From contig NZ_FRCP01000020.1 in the NCBI RefSeq assembly GCF_900142955.1, positions 1 through 64,000 of the forward strand: DNA of 64,000 bases, written 5' to 3'. Within the stretch, counting starts at the first letter, position 1; each line of letters starts with the position of its first letter. A model generated the notes under the pieces. It had not been told where the DNA came from. It searched no databases and worked only from the letters and a program-made list of their open reading frames with translations. Below are positions 42,656-51,517 of this stretch, one piece after another. Source of the stretch: Anaerosporobacter mobilis DSM 15930. GTDB lineage: Bacteria; Bacillota; Clostridia; Lachnospirales; Lachnospiraceae. Made by a program: the position numbers and the translations under genes.

Positions 42656-44862
42656 TTAAATTAAGAAATTGTATTGTAACAATATCATTATTGCTATTAG
42701 TAGCGTTGCTTCCTGGGTTTAGTAACTCATTAAGTGTTAAAGCACAAGAGTATATCATTACTGAAGATCATGCAGCTACCATTAAGGAGCACAAATTAAT
42801 TGCCGAGAATGACGAATATCAGCTATATCTGTATGAGGACACACTTTCTATTATAGTTCGGGATAAGAAAACAGGTGCGATTATGGAATCCACAGTTTCT
42901 GAAGATGATGGAAAGAGTAATGCATCATGGAAGAATTTCATGCAGTCGGGAATTGTATTAGAAGTAATTGATAATGTATCTACGCAGCTTACAAGAGCTA
43001 GTTTACTAGATGGAGCAAAAGTAGATGTGCAGTTAACAGACAATGGATTTACAGCGGATGTCTCCTATGAGAAATATGGATTTACTTATCAGGTTAAAGT
43101 AGCATTATTAGATAACGGATTTTCAGTAGAGATCCCAGATGAATCCATTACCGAGACGAACGATCAGTATAAGATCGGTAACATATATGTATATCCATTC
43201 ATGGGCAATACATATTTAGGTGACAGAGATGGCTATATGTTAATTCCAGATGGAAATGGTGCCATAATTAATCTAGAAGATAATGGTGGAAAATATACTT
43301 CTGGGTTTTCCCAAAGAGTATATGGAGAAAATGTGGGATTTAATGAGTCTCATGTATTATCCCTATTCTGGGGGGAATTCCAAACCGTAAATGATGCAGA
43401 GATGATCATGGCACCCGTGTTTGGAATGGTACATACTGATTCTAAGATGGCATATATAGGTATCATCGAAGAAGGAGAGTACGATGCTAGTATTGAAGCA
43501 TATCCAAACGGAGCATACACCAATTATAACTGGATAACTACAAAATTCCGTCTACGCCAAGTGTATGTGCAGCCAACCAGTAAATCGGGAGGTTCTGTTC
43601 CGAAAGTAGAGGAAGATCGTACGCATAGTAATATCAAAGTACGATTTGCTTTCACAAGAGAAGAAGATGCCGATTATTCAGGTTTGGCCAAAAGTTATCG
43701 TAATTATCTGTTAGAGAAACAAGCGCTTATAAAACAAGAAGATGATTTTAAGATCCGTCTTGATTTTCTTGGAAGTGATATTAAGAAGTGGTTTATCTTC
43801 AACGTATCTGTTCCAATGACAACAACAAAACAAGTAAAAAGCATACTAGAGGACCTACAAAAAGAGAATGTAACGGACATCCTAGCAATCTATAAAGGTT
43901 GGCAAAAGGGCGGAATAAATACGTTACCAATCACCAAGTATAAAGCGGATTGGAAATTAGGTGGTACAAAGAAACTTACCAATCTTATAAAGGATACAAA
44001 AGAGATGGGAATTGACTTCTACCTCTACCAAGATGCTCTCCGTGCTAATCCAAGTACAAGTAATACAACTTACAATGTAGTGAAAAGAATAGATAAGCGT
44101 CTCTTTGAAGAAGAAACTTACAAAGATGTATTCGAGAAGATGGTGTATCTTACACCAAAAAGAACCGCTGAGAACTTAAAGAAACTCTTAAAGAATTATA
44201 CTGAAAAAAGTGTGAACCATATAGCATTAGCTGGTGTAACGAATAAATTGTTTTCTTATACCTATAGTGGAAGTACATACAGCAGAGTGGATACGGCTAA
44301 TGTGTATAATGAGCTGTTGAATACAATGAGTGAAAGTACAGATTTGATTCTAGATGAGCCATTTGCTTATCTATGGAAATATGCTGGTGCATTGTATAAC
44401 ATACCAGTTGGTTCTTCTGATTATATCTTCGCAGATGAAGATGTACCATTTTTATCGATTGTATTAAAAGGAATTATGCCGCTATATGGAGATTATACGA
44501 ATTTTGAAGCAGACAAGAACGAGTATTTCCTAAAACTTGTTGAGACGGGAATTTCACCATCTTTCTACATAACCTATGAGGATACTTCAAAATTATTATA
44601 TACCAATTCTTGCGACATCTATTCTGCAAAATATAGTGTATACAAGAATGAAATAATTGAGTATTATACAAAGCTAAAAGAAGTTAATTCCGCGGTGCAA
44701 GGAGCTTGTATTGAAAAACATGAAAAGCCACAGGAAAATGTAGCAGTGGTTACTTATGATAATGGTGTGAAGATCTATGTAAACTACAATAGTTATTCAG
44801 TTACTATCGATGGAGTTACAGTAGACGCCATGTCTTACAGGGTAGGTGAAGCAAATGAGTAG
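42652..44862 (+). CDS. DUF5696 exported protein
   Basis: A 736-residue protein with signal peptide (cleavage near VKAQ). The N-terminal half is beta-rich (about residues 35-330) and resembles the sugar-binding sandwich found before glycosidase barrels. The second half (about residues 365-640) has alternating helices and strands suggestive of a barrel, with DILAIYKGWQKGG and LYQDALRANP stretches. I recognise it as the DUF5696 family, which is common in Firmicutes sugar-import clusters. Whether it is a glycosidase is unknown and no certain catalytic pair can be named. It overlaps both neighbours, which shows tight coupling with the NHL/Yip1 protein and the next permease. Confidence 0.72.
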   Translation: MIKLRNCIVTISLLLLVALLPGFSNSLSVKAQEYIITEDHAATIKEHKLIAENDEYQLYLYEDTLSIIVRDKKTGAIMESTVSEDDGKSNASWKNFMQSGIVLEVIDNVSTQLTRASLLDGAKVDVQLTDNGFTADVSYEKYGFTYQVKVALLDNGFSVEIPDESITETNDQYKIGNIYVYPFMGNTYLGDRDGYMLIPDGNGAIINLEDNGGKYTSGFSQRVYGENVGFNESHVLSLFWGEFQTVNDAEMIMAPVFGMVHTDSKMAYIGIIEEGEYDASIEAYPNGAYTNYNWITTKFRLRQVYVQPTSKSGGSVPKVEEDRTHSNIKVRFAFTREEDADYSGLAKSYRNYLLEKQALIKQEDDFKIRLDFLGSDIKKWFIFNVSVPMTTTKQVKSILEDLQKENVTDILAIYKGWQKGGINTLPITKYKADWKLGGTKKLTNLIKDTKEMGIDFYLYQDALRANPSTSNTTYNVVKRIDKRLFEEETYKDVFEKMVYLTPKRTAENLKKLLKNYTEKSVNHIALAGVTNKLFSYTYSGSTYSRVDTANVYNELLNTMSESTDLILDEPFAYLWKYAGALYNIPVGSSDYIFADEDVPFLSIVLKGIMPLYGDYTNFEADKNEYFLKLVETGISPSFYITYEDTSKLLYTNSCDIYSAKYSVYKNEIIEYYTKLKEVNSAVQGACIEKHEKPQENVAVVTYDNGVKIYVNYNSYSVTIDGVTVDAMSYRVGEANE

Positions 44863-45850
44863 AGAAAAGACAGTAAAAAGAAAAACTGGTCATCTAAAGA
44901 AGAAAGAGGAGCACGTTGGATATCTGTTTGTGCTTCCTTGGATTATTGGCATGCTACTGTTTGTAATATACCCTTTGACACAATCCTTTCAGTACGCCTT
45001 CTATAAGATTAAGATGACACCTAAGGGAAGGGTATTAACCTGGGTAGGAATGAAAAACTATCTGGATATCTGGCAAAAGGATGTGAATTTTCCTACAGAA
45101 CTAGCTGGATATGCATTGAATACATTATTAGCTGTACCTGTTATTGTAGTATTCGCATTGATTATTTCATTACTATTAAATAGTAAGATTCGTATGAAAG
45201 GGGTCTTTCGATTAATCTTTTTCCTACCAGTAATTATTGCTAGTGGGCCTGTAATGGCACAACTAGCAGATCAGGGGGCTGCAACGATTCCATCTATGAA
45301 TACGGTAATGATCTATCAGGTTCTGAATGGATTCTTACCCGGGATGATAGCAGAGGCAATTACAAATCTATTCGATAATATGATAATGATTCTATGGTAT
45401 TCAGGTGTGCAAATCCTACTATTCTTAGCAGCAATCCAAAAGATCGATAAATCCTTATATGAGGCAGCTAAGATCGATGGTAGCTCAACTTGGGAGGAGT
45501 TTTGGAAGATAACACTTCCAACGATAAAACCAATGGTACTATTAACTGCGGTATATACCGTTATCTTCTTATCCAACAATGAACAGAATGGACTGATTGT
45601 ATTAATACAAAGTGCTATGTTCGATGTTAGTAGGGGCTACGGATATGCATCTGCTATGGCGTGGATGTATGCAATTATTGTAACCGTGATTGTAGCATTG
45701 GTAGCAGTGTTGCTAATCACCAAAAAGGATGCGTACGCTAAGAAAGAAAAAGCGTATAGAAGAGAGTTAAAGAAGGAAAAACGGACATTAGCTAAAGTAC
45801 GTAGAAAGGGGGAAAGGTATGAACATAAGATGCAAAAAACCTCAAATTAG
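44855..45850 (+). CDS. Sugar ABC permease, MalF type (set 2)
   Basis: A 331-residue permease with a basic N-terminus, six predicted segments and an EAA loop (EAAKIDGSSTWEEFWKITLP). The family start VGYLFVLPWIIGMLLFVIYPL is clear. The start ATG 44855 overlaps the DUF5696 gene by 8 bp; the in-frame GTG at 44846 lies on the ribosome binding site. It has a long basic C-terminal tail (about 35 residues) that overlaps the next gene. Confidence 0.9.
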   Translation: MSREKTVKRKTGHLKKKEEHVGYLFVLPWIIGMLLFVIYPLTQSFQYAFYKIKMTPKGRVLTWVGMKNYLDIWQKDVNFPTELAGYALNTLLAVPVIVVFALIISLLLNSKIRMKGVFRLIFFLPVIIASGPVMAQLADQGAATIPSMNTVMIYQVLNGFLPGMIAEAITNLFDNMIMILWYSGVQILLFLAAIQKIDKSLYEAAKIDGSSTWEEFWKITLPTIKPMVLLTAVYTVIFLSNNEQNGLIVLIQSAMFDVSRGYGYASAMAWMYAIIVTVIVALVAVLLITKKDAYAKKEKAYRRELKKEKRTLAKVRRKGERYEHKMQKTSN

Positions 45851-46778
45851 CAGGGACAAAGTAAAGAAATTCTTCTTGGGTTCCAAAGATAAACAAGGAT
45901 TTGGAAAGATGACAATTATCTATGCTTTGTTAATCTGCATTGGATTTGTATATCTTTACCCATTACTCTACATGATTAGCAGAAGTTTTATGCCATTAGA
46001 TGATTTGCTTGATACATCCGTGGACTGGATACCAAGTACCTTTTATATTAAAAATTACGTAAATGCAGCAAAATCAATGAACTTCTGGAAAACATTCGGA
46101 CAATCGGTGATTATTGCAGGGTTACCTACTTTGCTAAATGTAGTTGTATGTTCCATTATTGGATATGGATTTGCCAGATATAATTTCAGAGGCAAGAAGA
46201 TTATGCTTGGCATACTAATATTTTCCTTCATACTGCCAGCACAGGTTACTATGATGCCTAACTATGTATGGTATTCCGATTTGAAGATATTGAATTCTTT
46301 AAATGCTTTCATATTACCAGCGGCGCTTGGGCAGGGACTTAAGAGTCAGATCTTCATATTGATCTTCTATAATTTCTTCAGACAGGTTCCACAGGCTCTT
46401 ATAGAAGCATCAAAGATTGATGGGGCTGGGCATTTTAAATCATTTGTAAAGATAGCACTACCGTCAGCAGCACCGGCTATACTTGTTGTGTTCTTGTTCT
46501 CTATCGTTTGGTACTGGAATGAGTCATATCTAACACAGTTATATGTATGTGGCGCTGTATCAAAGAGTGATTGGAGTACATTGGTTGTATCTTTGAAGAA
46601 CTTTGCAGATTCCTATACGACGCAAGCAAGTGTAACTGGTAGTGGAATGGTTAGTTTGAATGAATCCATTAAGATGTCAGGAACCATGTTAAGTATATTA
46701 CCATTACTTATTATGTATTTTGTACTTCAACGTCAATTCGTTGAAAGTCTAGACAGAACTGGTATTACTGGTGAATAA
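45819..46778 (+). CDS. Sugar ABC permease, MalG type (set 2)
   Basis: A 319-residue permease with six predicted segments and an EAA loop variant (EASKIDGAGHFKSFVKIALP). Its start overlaps the previous permease by 32 bp, with GGGGGAAAGG before the ATG. It completes the second importer, whose binding protein is encoded after a giant hairpin. The presence of two permease sets in one cluster suggests two oligosaccharide sizes or types. Confidence 0.9.
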   Translation: MNIRCKKPQISRDKVKKFFLGSKDKQGFGKMTIIYALLICIGFVYLYPLLYMISRSFMPLDDLLDTSVDWIPSTFYIKNYVNAAKSMNFWKTFGQSVIIAGLPTLLNVVVCSIIGYGFARYNFRGKKIMLGILIFSFILPAQVTMMPNYVWYSDLKILNSLNAFILPAALGQGLKSQIFILIFYNFFRQVPQALIEASKIDGAGHFKSFVKIALPSAAPAILVVFLFSIVWYWNESYLTQLYVCGAVSKSDWSTLVVSLKNFADSYTTQASVTGSGMVSLNESIKMSGTMLSILPLLIMYFVLQRQFVESLDRTGITGE

Positions 46779-46886
46779 TTTCTCTTGCACTTCTCTATGT
46801 ATTGGGATGTTATGGAGTGTATGTTAATAAGGAATATTCATTAGAAATATAGAGCAAAAGCTCAAACAAGGTGTACATTGGCAATT

Positions 46887-47072
46887 GCGAAACTCTTTTC
46901 CATGTCGACAACATATCTGTGTTTTAAGACTGCCTACTACAATTTCTCTAAAATTGTGTTACTTACACATACAATAAAAAACATTGTATGTGACGGTAAA
47001 CACAATTCGAGAAATTGTAACGGTAGACATAAAACACATTGATATGCTTGTCGCCATTACAAAGAGTTTCGC
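46887..47072. repeat. Giant imperfect hairpin between permease and binding-protein genes
   Basis: Arms of about 89 nt (46887-46975 and 46983-47072) pair along nearly their whole length with small bulges, around a 7-nt A-rich loop. The 13-bp sequence GCAAAAGCTCAAA occurs on both sides (46854-46866 and 47071-47083) as a direct repeat. Together they fill the 336-bp gap. In mRNA it would be a strong 3'-protecting or processing structure. As DNA it resembles an inserted palindromic element. Confidence 0.8.
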
Positions 47073-47114
47073 AAAAGCTCAAAAGGTGTTACTTATTAAA
47101 AGGAGGGTTTTATT

Positions 47115-48653
47115 ATGAGAAAAATGAAAAAATTCATAAGTCTTTTCGTAGCAACAGCTATGTGTGTTGGGATGCTTAGTGGCTGTGCTGCATCTTCTGG
47201 AAAAAAGGGAGATGGAAACGATGCGACACAGGTAACGGAAAAAACAGATGGTACAAATTCTACTGACGAAGCAGATAACAAGGATGGGGATACTACAGAT
47301 ACGGTGGCAAGTGCACTTCCAGATATGACAACAGAAGATATTACATTAACTTATGTACACTTTGATAACGAACCACTTGTACAATATCTTGCTGAAAAGT
47401 TCATGGAAAAGTATCCAAACATCAAGGTTGAGGTACAATATTATCCAGCAGATGGAGAATATAATAATACCTTACTTAACATGGTTAACAACGGAGAAAC
47501 ACCAGACTGTATGATGATTCTTGGTAATTGTGATTTTGCATTATCCAATCAGTTACTTGGAGATATGGCCGAGTACTGGGAAGCAGATCCAGAAAACCAA
47601 AACATTCTTCCTACAATCAACGAAGCAAAGATGGGATATTACGGTACAGATAAGAAGTACGGTACTCCTATGAAGTTTTTCCCAGATGCAATCTATGCAG
47701 ATATGGCAGTATTTGAGAAGATGAATGTAGAGATGCCTCCAACTGATTGGAACTGGGATGAGATGATTAATGCAATCAAAGCAGTTACTTCTCCAAGCGA
47801 TGGAATCTATGGATTTAATCAATTCCACTCACTTGTTACTTATTATCCAGTAGCAGCAGACCCTAATTGTATCGGTGAATTTGGTTGGGACGGTACTTCC
47901 TTCCATATGGAAAATTGGGCAAAAGGTGTTAACCAATGGGCTGAACTTGTAAACGGTAAATATCATGCGCCATTCTTTGATACAGATGAAAACGAAGCAT
48001 GGACAGGAGATAGAACCGCTTGGGCTGGTTCTACTGGTAAGATTGGTTTCCAAATGGATGCTTGGTGGACATATCTTAACTTATTTGATACAGATGAATG
48101 GAAACAAAAAGGTATTGAGTTCGTTCCTTATACAACACCAGTAGTAGAAGGTTCTGGTTCTAAGAATGTATTTGGTGTGCTTGATTTTGGTGGTATCTCA
48201 TCAGGTACAGAACACCCAAGAGAAGCATACGAATTGTTAAAATGGATGGGCTGGGGAGCAGAAGGTTGGACTCACAAATTAGAAGGCTATAAGACAATAA
48301 CAGCAGCAGACGGAACTCCAATCTACAAACAATCTATGCCACTTCCAATTACATTAGATGAAACGGTATGGGCTGGTATTAAAGAATATTATCCATCAGC
48401 AACAAAAGAGAATCCAACAGAAGAAGACTTAAAATACGGTCCATACTTTGATGATTTCTTCAAAAAATGTATTAATGTAATTCCATTTGGTGATACACAA
48501 ATTCCTGGATTCGTTAACTTCATTGCAGAGGCTTATGCTGGTATTGAAGATTCTGTTCGTATTGATGGAAAGAATGCAGCTGACTATGCAAGCGAATTAG
48601 AACAAAAAGCAAACCAATATAATCAAGATGCGTTAGCAGAAATTGGACAATAA
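47115..48653 (+). CDS. ABC sugar-binding lipoprotein, family 1 (set 2)
   Basis: A 512-residue extracellular lipoprotein. The lipobox is LSGC (Cys25), followed by a Thr/Asp-rich linker. The family 1 solute-binding domain (about residues 70-505) begins DITLTYVHFDNEPLVQYLAEKFMEKYPNIKVEV-like and contains many Trp residues for sugar stacking (PPTDWNWDEM, AWWTYLNLF, KWMGWGAEGW). It serves the second permease pair. A very strong AAAAGGAGGG ribosome binding site and the hairpin before it suggest it is made in excess of the permeases. Confidence 0.92.
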   Translation: MRKMKKFISLFVATAMCVGMLSGCAASSGKKGDGNDATQVTEKTDGTNSTDEADNKDGDTTDTVASALPDMTTEDITLTYVHFDNEPLVQYLAEKFMEKYPNIKVEVQYYPADGEYNNTLLNMVNNGETPDCMMILGNCDFALSNQLLGDMAEYWEADPENQNILPTINEAKMGYYGTDKKYGTPMKFFPDAIYADMAVFEKMNVEMPPTDWNWDEMINAIKAVTSPSDGIYGFNQFHSLVTYYPVAADPNCIGEFGWDGTSFHMENWAKGVNQWAELVNGKYHAPFFDTDENEAWTGDRTAWAGSTGKIGFQMDAWWTYLNLFDTDEWKQKGIEFVPYTTPVVEGSGSKNVFGVLDFGGISSGTEHPREAYELLKWMGWGAEGWTHKLEGYKTITAADGTPIYKQSMPLPITLDETVWAGIKEYYPSATKENPTEEDLKYGPYFDDFFKKCINVIPFGDTQIPGFVNFIAEAYAGIEDSVRIDGKNAADYASELEQKANQYNQDALAEIGQ

Positions 48654-48716
48654 ATTTGGTAATGTGATTTCAAAACGCTATTTAGTGTGTTAATTGCTTC
48701 GTACGCTACACACAAA

Positions 48717-49562
48717 GACACAAAACACGCTACGTATCTAAGTACTTCTAAGTGTGTTTGGATAGATGATTGCAGTATGCGGAAACGCCTTCGATTCGGC
48801 ATCCTGCCTCAGCGAAGTCTGGCTCGGCGTCCATGCCTCGCCTTCCTAGTATATTGAACACACACTAAGAAGTACTAAGATGCTACGCTATCGTTTTTTA
48901 GTCATTGTGTGAAGAGTACGAAGCGGGTTTACCGTACTTAGCGTTTTGAAACTTCAAACTTGGTCTAGTGTGATGAATGCTTCATATCTTCACACAATGA
49001 CACAAAACACGCTACGCATCTAAGTACTTCTAAGTGTGTTTGGATAGATGATTGCAGTATGCGGAAACTCCTTCGATTCGGCATCCTGCCTCAGCGAAGT
49101 CTGGCTCGGCGTCCATGCCTCGCCTTCCTAGCATATTGAACACACACTAAGAAGTACTAAGATGCTACGCTATCGTTTTTTAGTCATTGTGTGAAGAGTA
49201 CGAAGCGGGTTTACTGTACTTAGCGTTTTGAAACTTCAAACTTGGTCTAGTGTGATGAATGCTTCATATCTTCACACAATGACACAAAACACGCTACGCA
49301 TCTAAGTACTTCTATGTGTTCACCACATTCATCAATGAATACGGACCCGCCTTCGATTCGGCATCCTGCCTCAGCGAAGGCTGGCTCGGCGTCCATGCCT
49401 CGCCTTCCTAGGATATTGAACACACACTAAGAAGTACTAAGATACTACGCTATCGTTTTTTAGTCATTGTGTGAAGAGTACGAAGGTTAACGTACTAAGC
49501 GTTTTGAAACTTCAAACTTAGTCTAGTGTGATGAGTGCTTTATAGCATCGCACGATGAAACA
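48717..49562. repeat. Three tandem 282-bp palindromic repeat units
   Basis: Units begin at 48717, 48999 and 49281, exactly 282 bp apart; the last is slightly shorter. Each unit folds on itself. The arm with ACACGCTACGCATCTAAGTA pairs with one containing CTTAGTA...GCATC...GTAGCG complements, ending in CACACAATGAC/GTCATTGTGTG. The central part of about 110 bp is GC-rich (CTTCGATTCGGCATCCTGCC, then GGCTCGGCGTCCATGCCTCG), unlike the surroundings. Unit 3 differs in the left part of the centre. The 944-bp gap holds no credible ORF. Confidence 0.9.
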
Positions 49563-49597
49563 AAACATTAATTTGTGGCAGAAAGGATCGACTTACT

Positions 49598-51100
49598 ATG
49601 GTAAAATACGTAATTAATACGACAGCAAAGAAAAGTAAGATTAATAAAGATATCTATGGGCATTTCTCGGAGCATCTTGGAAGATGTATCTATGAAGGAC
49701 TATATGTGGGCGAAGACTCGGCGATTCCTAATACCAATGGTATGAGAAACGATGTTGTTAAAGCTTTGAAGGAGATTAAGATTCCAGTTTTAAGATGGCC
49801 AGGTGGTTGCTTTGCAGATGAGTATCACTGGATGGATGGAATTGGTCCAAAAGAAAACAGAAAAAGAATGATCAATACACACTGGGGTGGTGTAGTAGAA
49901 GATAATAGTTTTGGTACTCATGAATTCATGGAACTTTGCCGTCAATTAGAGTGTGATGCCTATATCAACGGGAATGTTGGTAGCGGTACGGTCCGCGAGA
50001 TGTCTGAGTGGGTGGAATACTTAACTTTCGAAGGTGTTTCACCTATGGCCGAACTTAGAAAAGAAAACGGACATGAAGAATCTTGGGATGTGGAATACTT
50101 TGGTGTTGGCAATGAAAGTTGGGGCTGTGGTGGTAATATGACACCGGAGTATTATGGTGATCAGTACCGTAACTACCAGACGTATGTTAGAGATTACAAG
50201 CCAGGTAAGAGAATCAAAAAGATTGCATGTGGTGCCAATGTAGATGATTATGAGTGGACAGAAGGTATATTAAAGACTTGTTTCAGACATTCTCTACCTT
50301 TCCAACATGGATTTATGGATGGATTATCTCTTCATTATTATACTCATCCAGAAGGCTGGGAAATCAAGGGAAGTGCGACCGACTTCGATGAGAAGGTTTG
50401 GTATAAGACATTAAACAAGACATTATACATGGAGACACTAATTAATCGTCATGGAGCAATCATGGATAAATATGATCCAGAGAAGAATATTGCGATGATT
50501 ATTGATGAGTGGGGAACTTGGTTTACTTGTGAACCTGGTACTAATCCTGGATTTTTATATCAACAAAACACAATGCGAGATGCCTTAGTTGCAGGTATTA
50601 ACTTAAATATCTTCAATAAACATTCTGATCGTGTTCGTATGGCTAATATAGCACAGATGGTTAATGTATTGCAGGCTGTTATCTTAACAGAGGGAGAGAA
50701 GATGGTTCTTACTCCTACGTACCATGTGTTTAACATGTATAAGCATCATCAAGATGCCACTTTACTAGACAGTTTTATCGAGACAAAACAGATTGGTTTA
50801 GAGGAAGAATATATGGTTCCTAATCTGAATGAATCCGTATCAATAGATGAAGAAGGAACCGTACATATTACTTTGTCCAATTTATCCTTAGAGGAAAGTT
50901 ATACAATTGATACAACCATACTTGATAAGAAGGTTACTTCATTAAAAGGAGAAATTCTTATGAATGATATGAAAGCGATGAATACCTTCGAAAATCCAGA
51001 AACTGTTCAAGTCAAAGAATTCACTGATATGGACATTACAGAAACAGGAATTCAGATCAGAATTCCAGCATGTAGTGTAGTTCATATTGAAGTGAGATAA
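49598..51100 (+). CDS. abfA: Intracellular GH51 alpha-L-arabinofuranosidase
   Basis: A 500-residue cytoplasmic exo-enzyme that removes terminal arabinofuranose from imported oligosaccharides. The length and domain plan (barrel then C-terminal beta-sandwich) match AbfA. The start KSKINKDIYGHFSEHLGRCIYEG and LRWPGGCFADEYHW are diagnostic. The acid/base is Glu173 in GVGNESWG and the nucleophile is Glu304 in IIDEWGTW. It has no signal peptide. It follows the tandem repeats and ends the arabinan cluster. An AGAAAGGA ribosome binding site precedes the ATG. Confidence 0.95.
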   Translation: MVKYVINTTAKKSKINKDIYGHFSEHLGRCIYEGLYVGEDSAIPNTNGMRNDVVKALKEIKIPVLRWPGGCFADEYHWMDGIGPKENRKRMINTHWGGVVEDNSFGTHEFMELCRQLECDAYINGNVGSGTVREMSEWVEYLTFEGVSPMAELRKENGHEESWDVEYFGVGNESWGCGGNMTPEYYGDQYRNYQTYVRDYKPGKRIKKIACGANVDDYEWTEGILKTCFRHSLPFQHGFMDGLSLHYYTHPEGWEIKGSATDFDEKVWYKTLNKTLYMETLINRHGAIMDKYDPEKNIAMIIDEWGTWFTCEPGTNPGFLYQQNTMRDALVAGINLNIFNKHSDRVRMANIAQMVNVLQAVILTEGEKMVLTPTYHVFNMYKHHQDATLLDSFIETKQIGLEEEYMVPNLNESVSIDEEGTVHITLSNLSLEESYTIDTTILDKKVTSLKGEILMNDMKAMNTFENPETVQVKEFTDMDITETGIQIRIPACSVVHIEVR

Positions 51101-51133
51101 TAGAGGTTTTAGTAAAGCAATATTAAAAACATA

Positions 51134-51187
51134 AAGCGTTCGTTCAATAAGGTCTTGGAAAAGGAATTGGACGAACGCTTAAGTTTT
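51134..51187 (+). terminator. Terminator after abfA
   Basis: A 15-bp stem (51134-51148 with 51166-51180, one mismatch) is followed by AAGTTTT. Confidence 0.75.
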
Positions 51188-51199
51188 ATAAATAATGGT

Positions 51200-51308
51200 T
51201 AGGGTGTCAAAAGCCGCATTTAATTTCTTGATTTGTTAATTTGCATAAATTTATTTCATGTTATGCCAAACGTAGTTCATTTGCGACACGCTCTCGCTTT
51301 GACACCCA
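51200..51308 (+). repeat. Dispersed intergenic repeat, copy B, with terminal inverted repeats
   Basis: GGGTGTCAAAAGC (51202-51214) is nearly the reverse complement of GCTTTGACACCC (51296-51307). Inside are the CATGTTATGCCAAACG, AGTTCAT and CGCTCTCGCTT blocks also found at 16787-16895. The ends and size suggest a MITE. Confidence 0.65.
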
Positions 51309-51324
51309 AACCAATAATGAATCA

Positions 51325-51442
51325 TCAAAAGCCTCATGTAAAACGTACATTAGTAAATTTGCACATATAAAACTAGCATAACATGTTCAAACATAAATAT
51401 GTGTAAAATAACGAACCAAAATTAAATTTGGCACTTGAGCCC
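51325..51442 (-). repeat. Dispersed intergenic repeat, copy C (inverted, degenerate)
   Basis: Read on the minus strand this stretch has AAATTTAATTT, then ATTTATGTTTGAACATGTTATGC, the order seen in copies A and B. It is more diverged. With copy B it fills the gap between abfA and the chemoreceptor gene. Confidence 0.5.
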
Positions 51443-51517
51443 TAAGAAGTTACAGAAGATAAAAGGATTAAGTAAGTAATAAAGTAGATCAAAAGATTAG
51501 AAAAAGGGGTACGAACA

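Noticed and set aside
48717..49562. CRISPR array
   Set aside because: The repeat is 282 bp, palindromic and directly tandem, with no spacers and no cas genes in the window.
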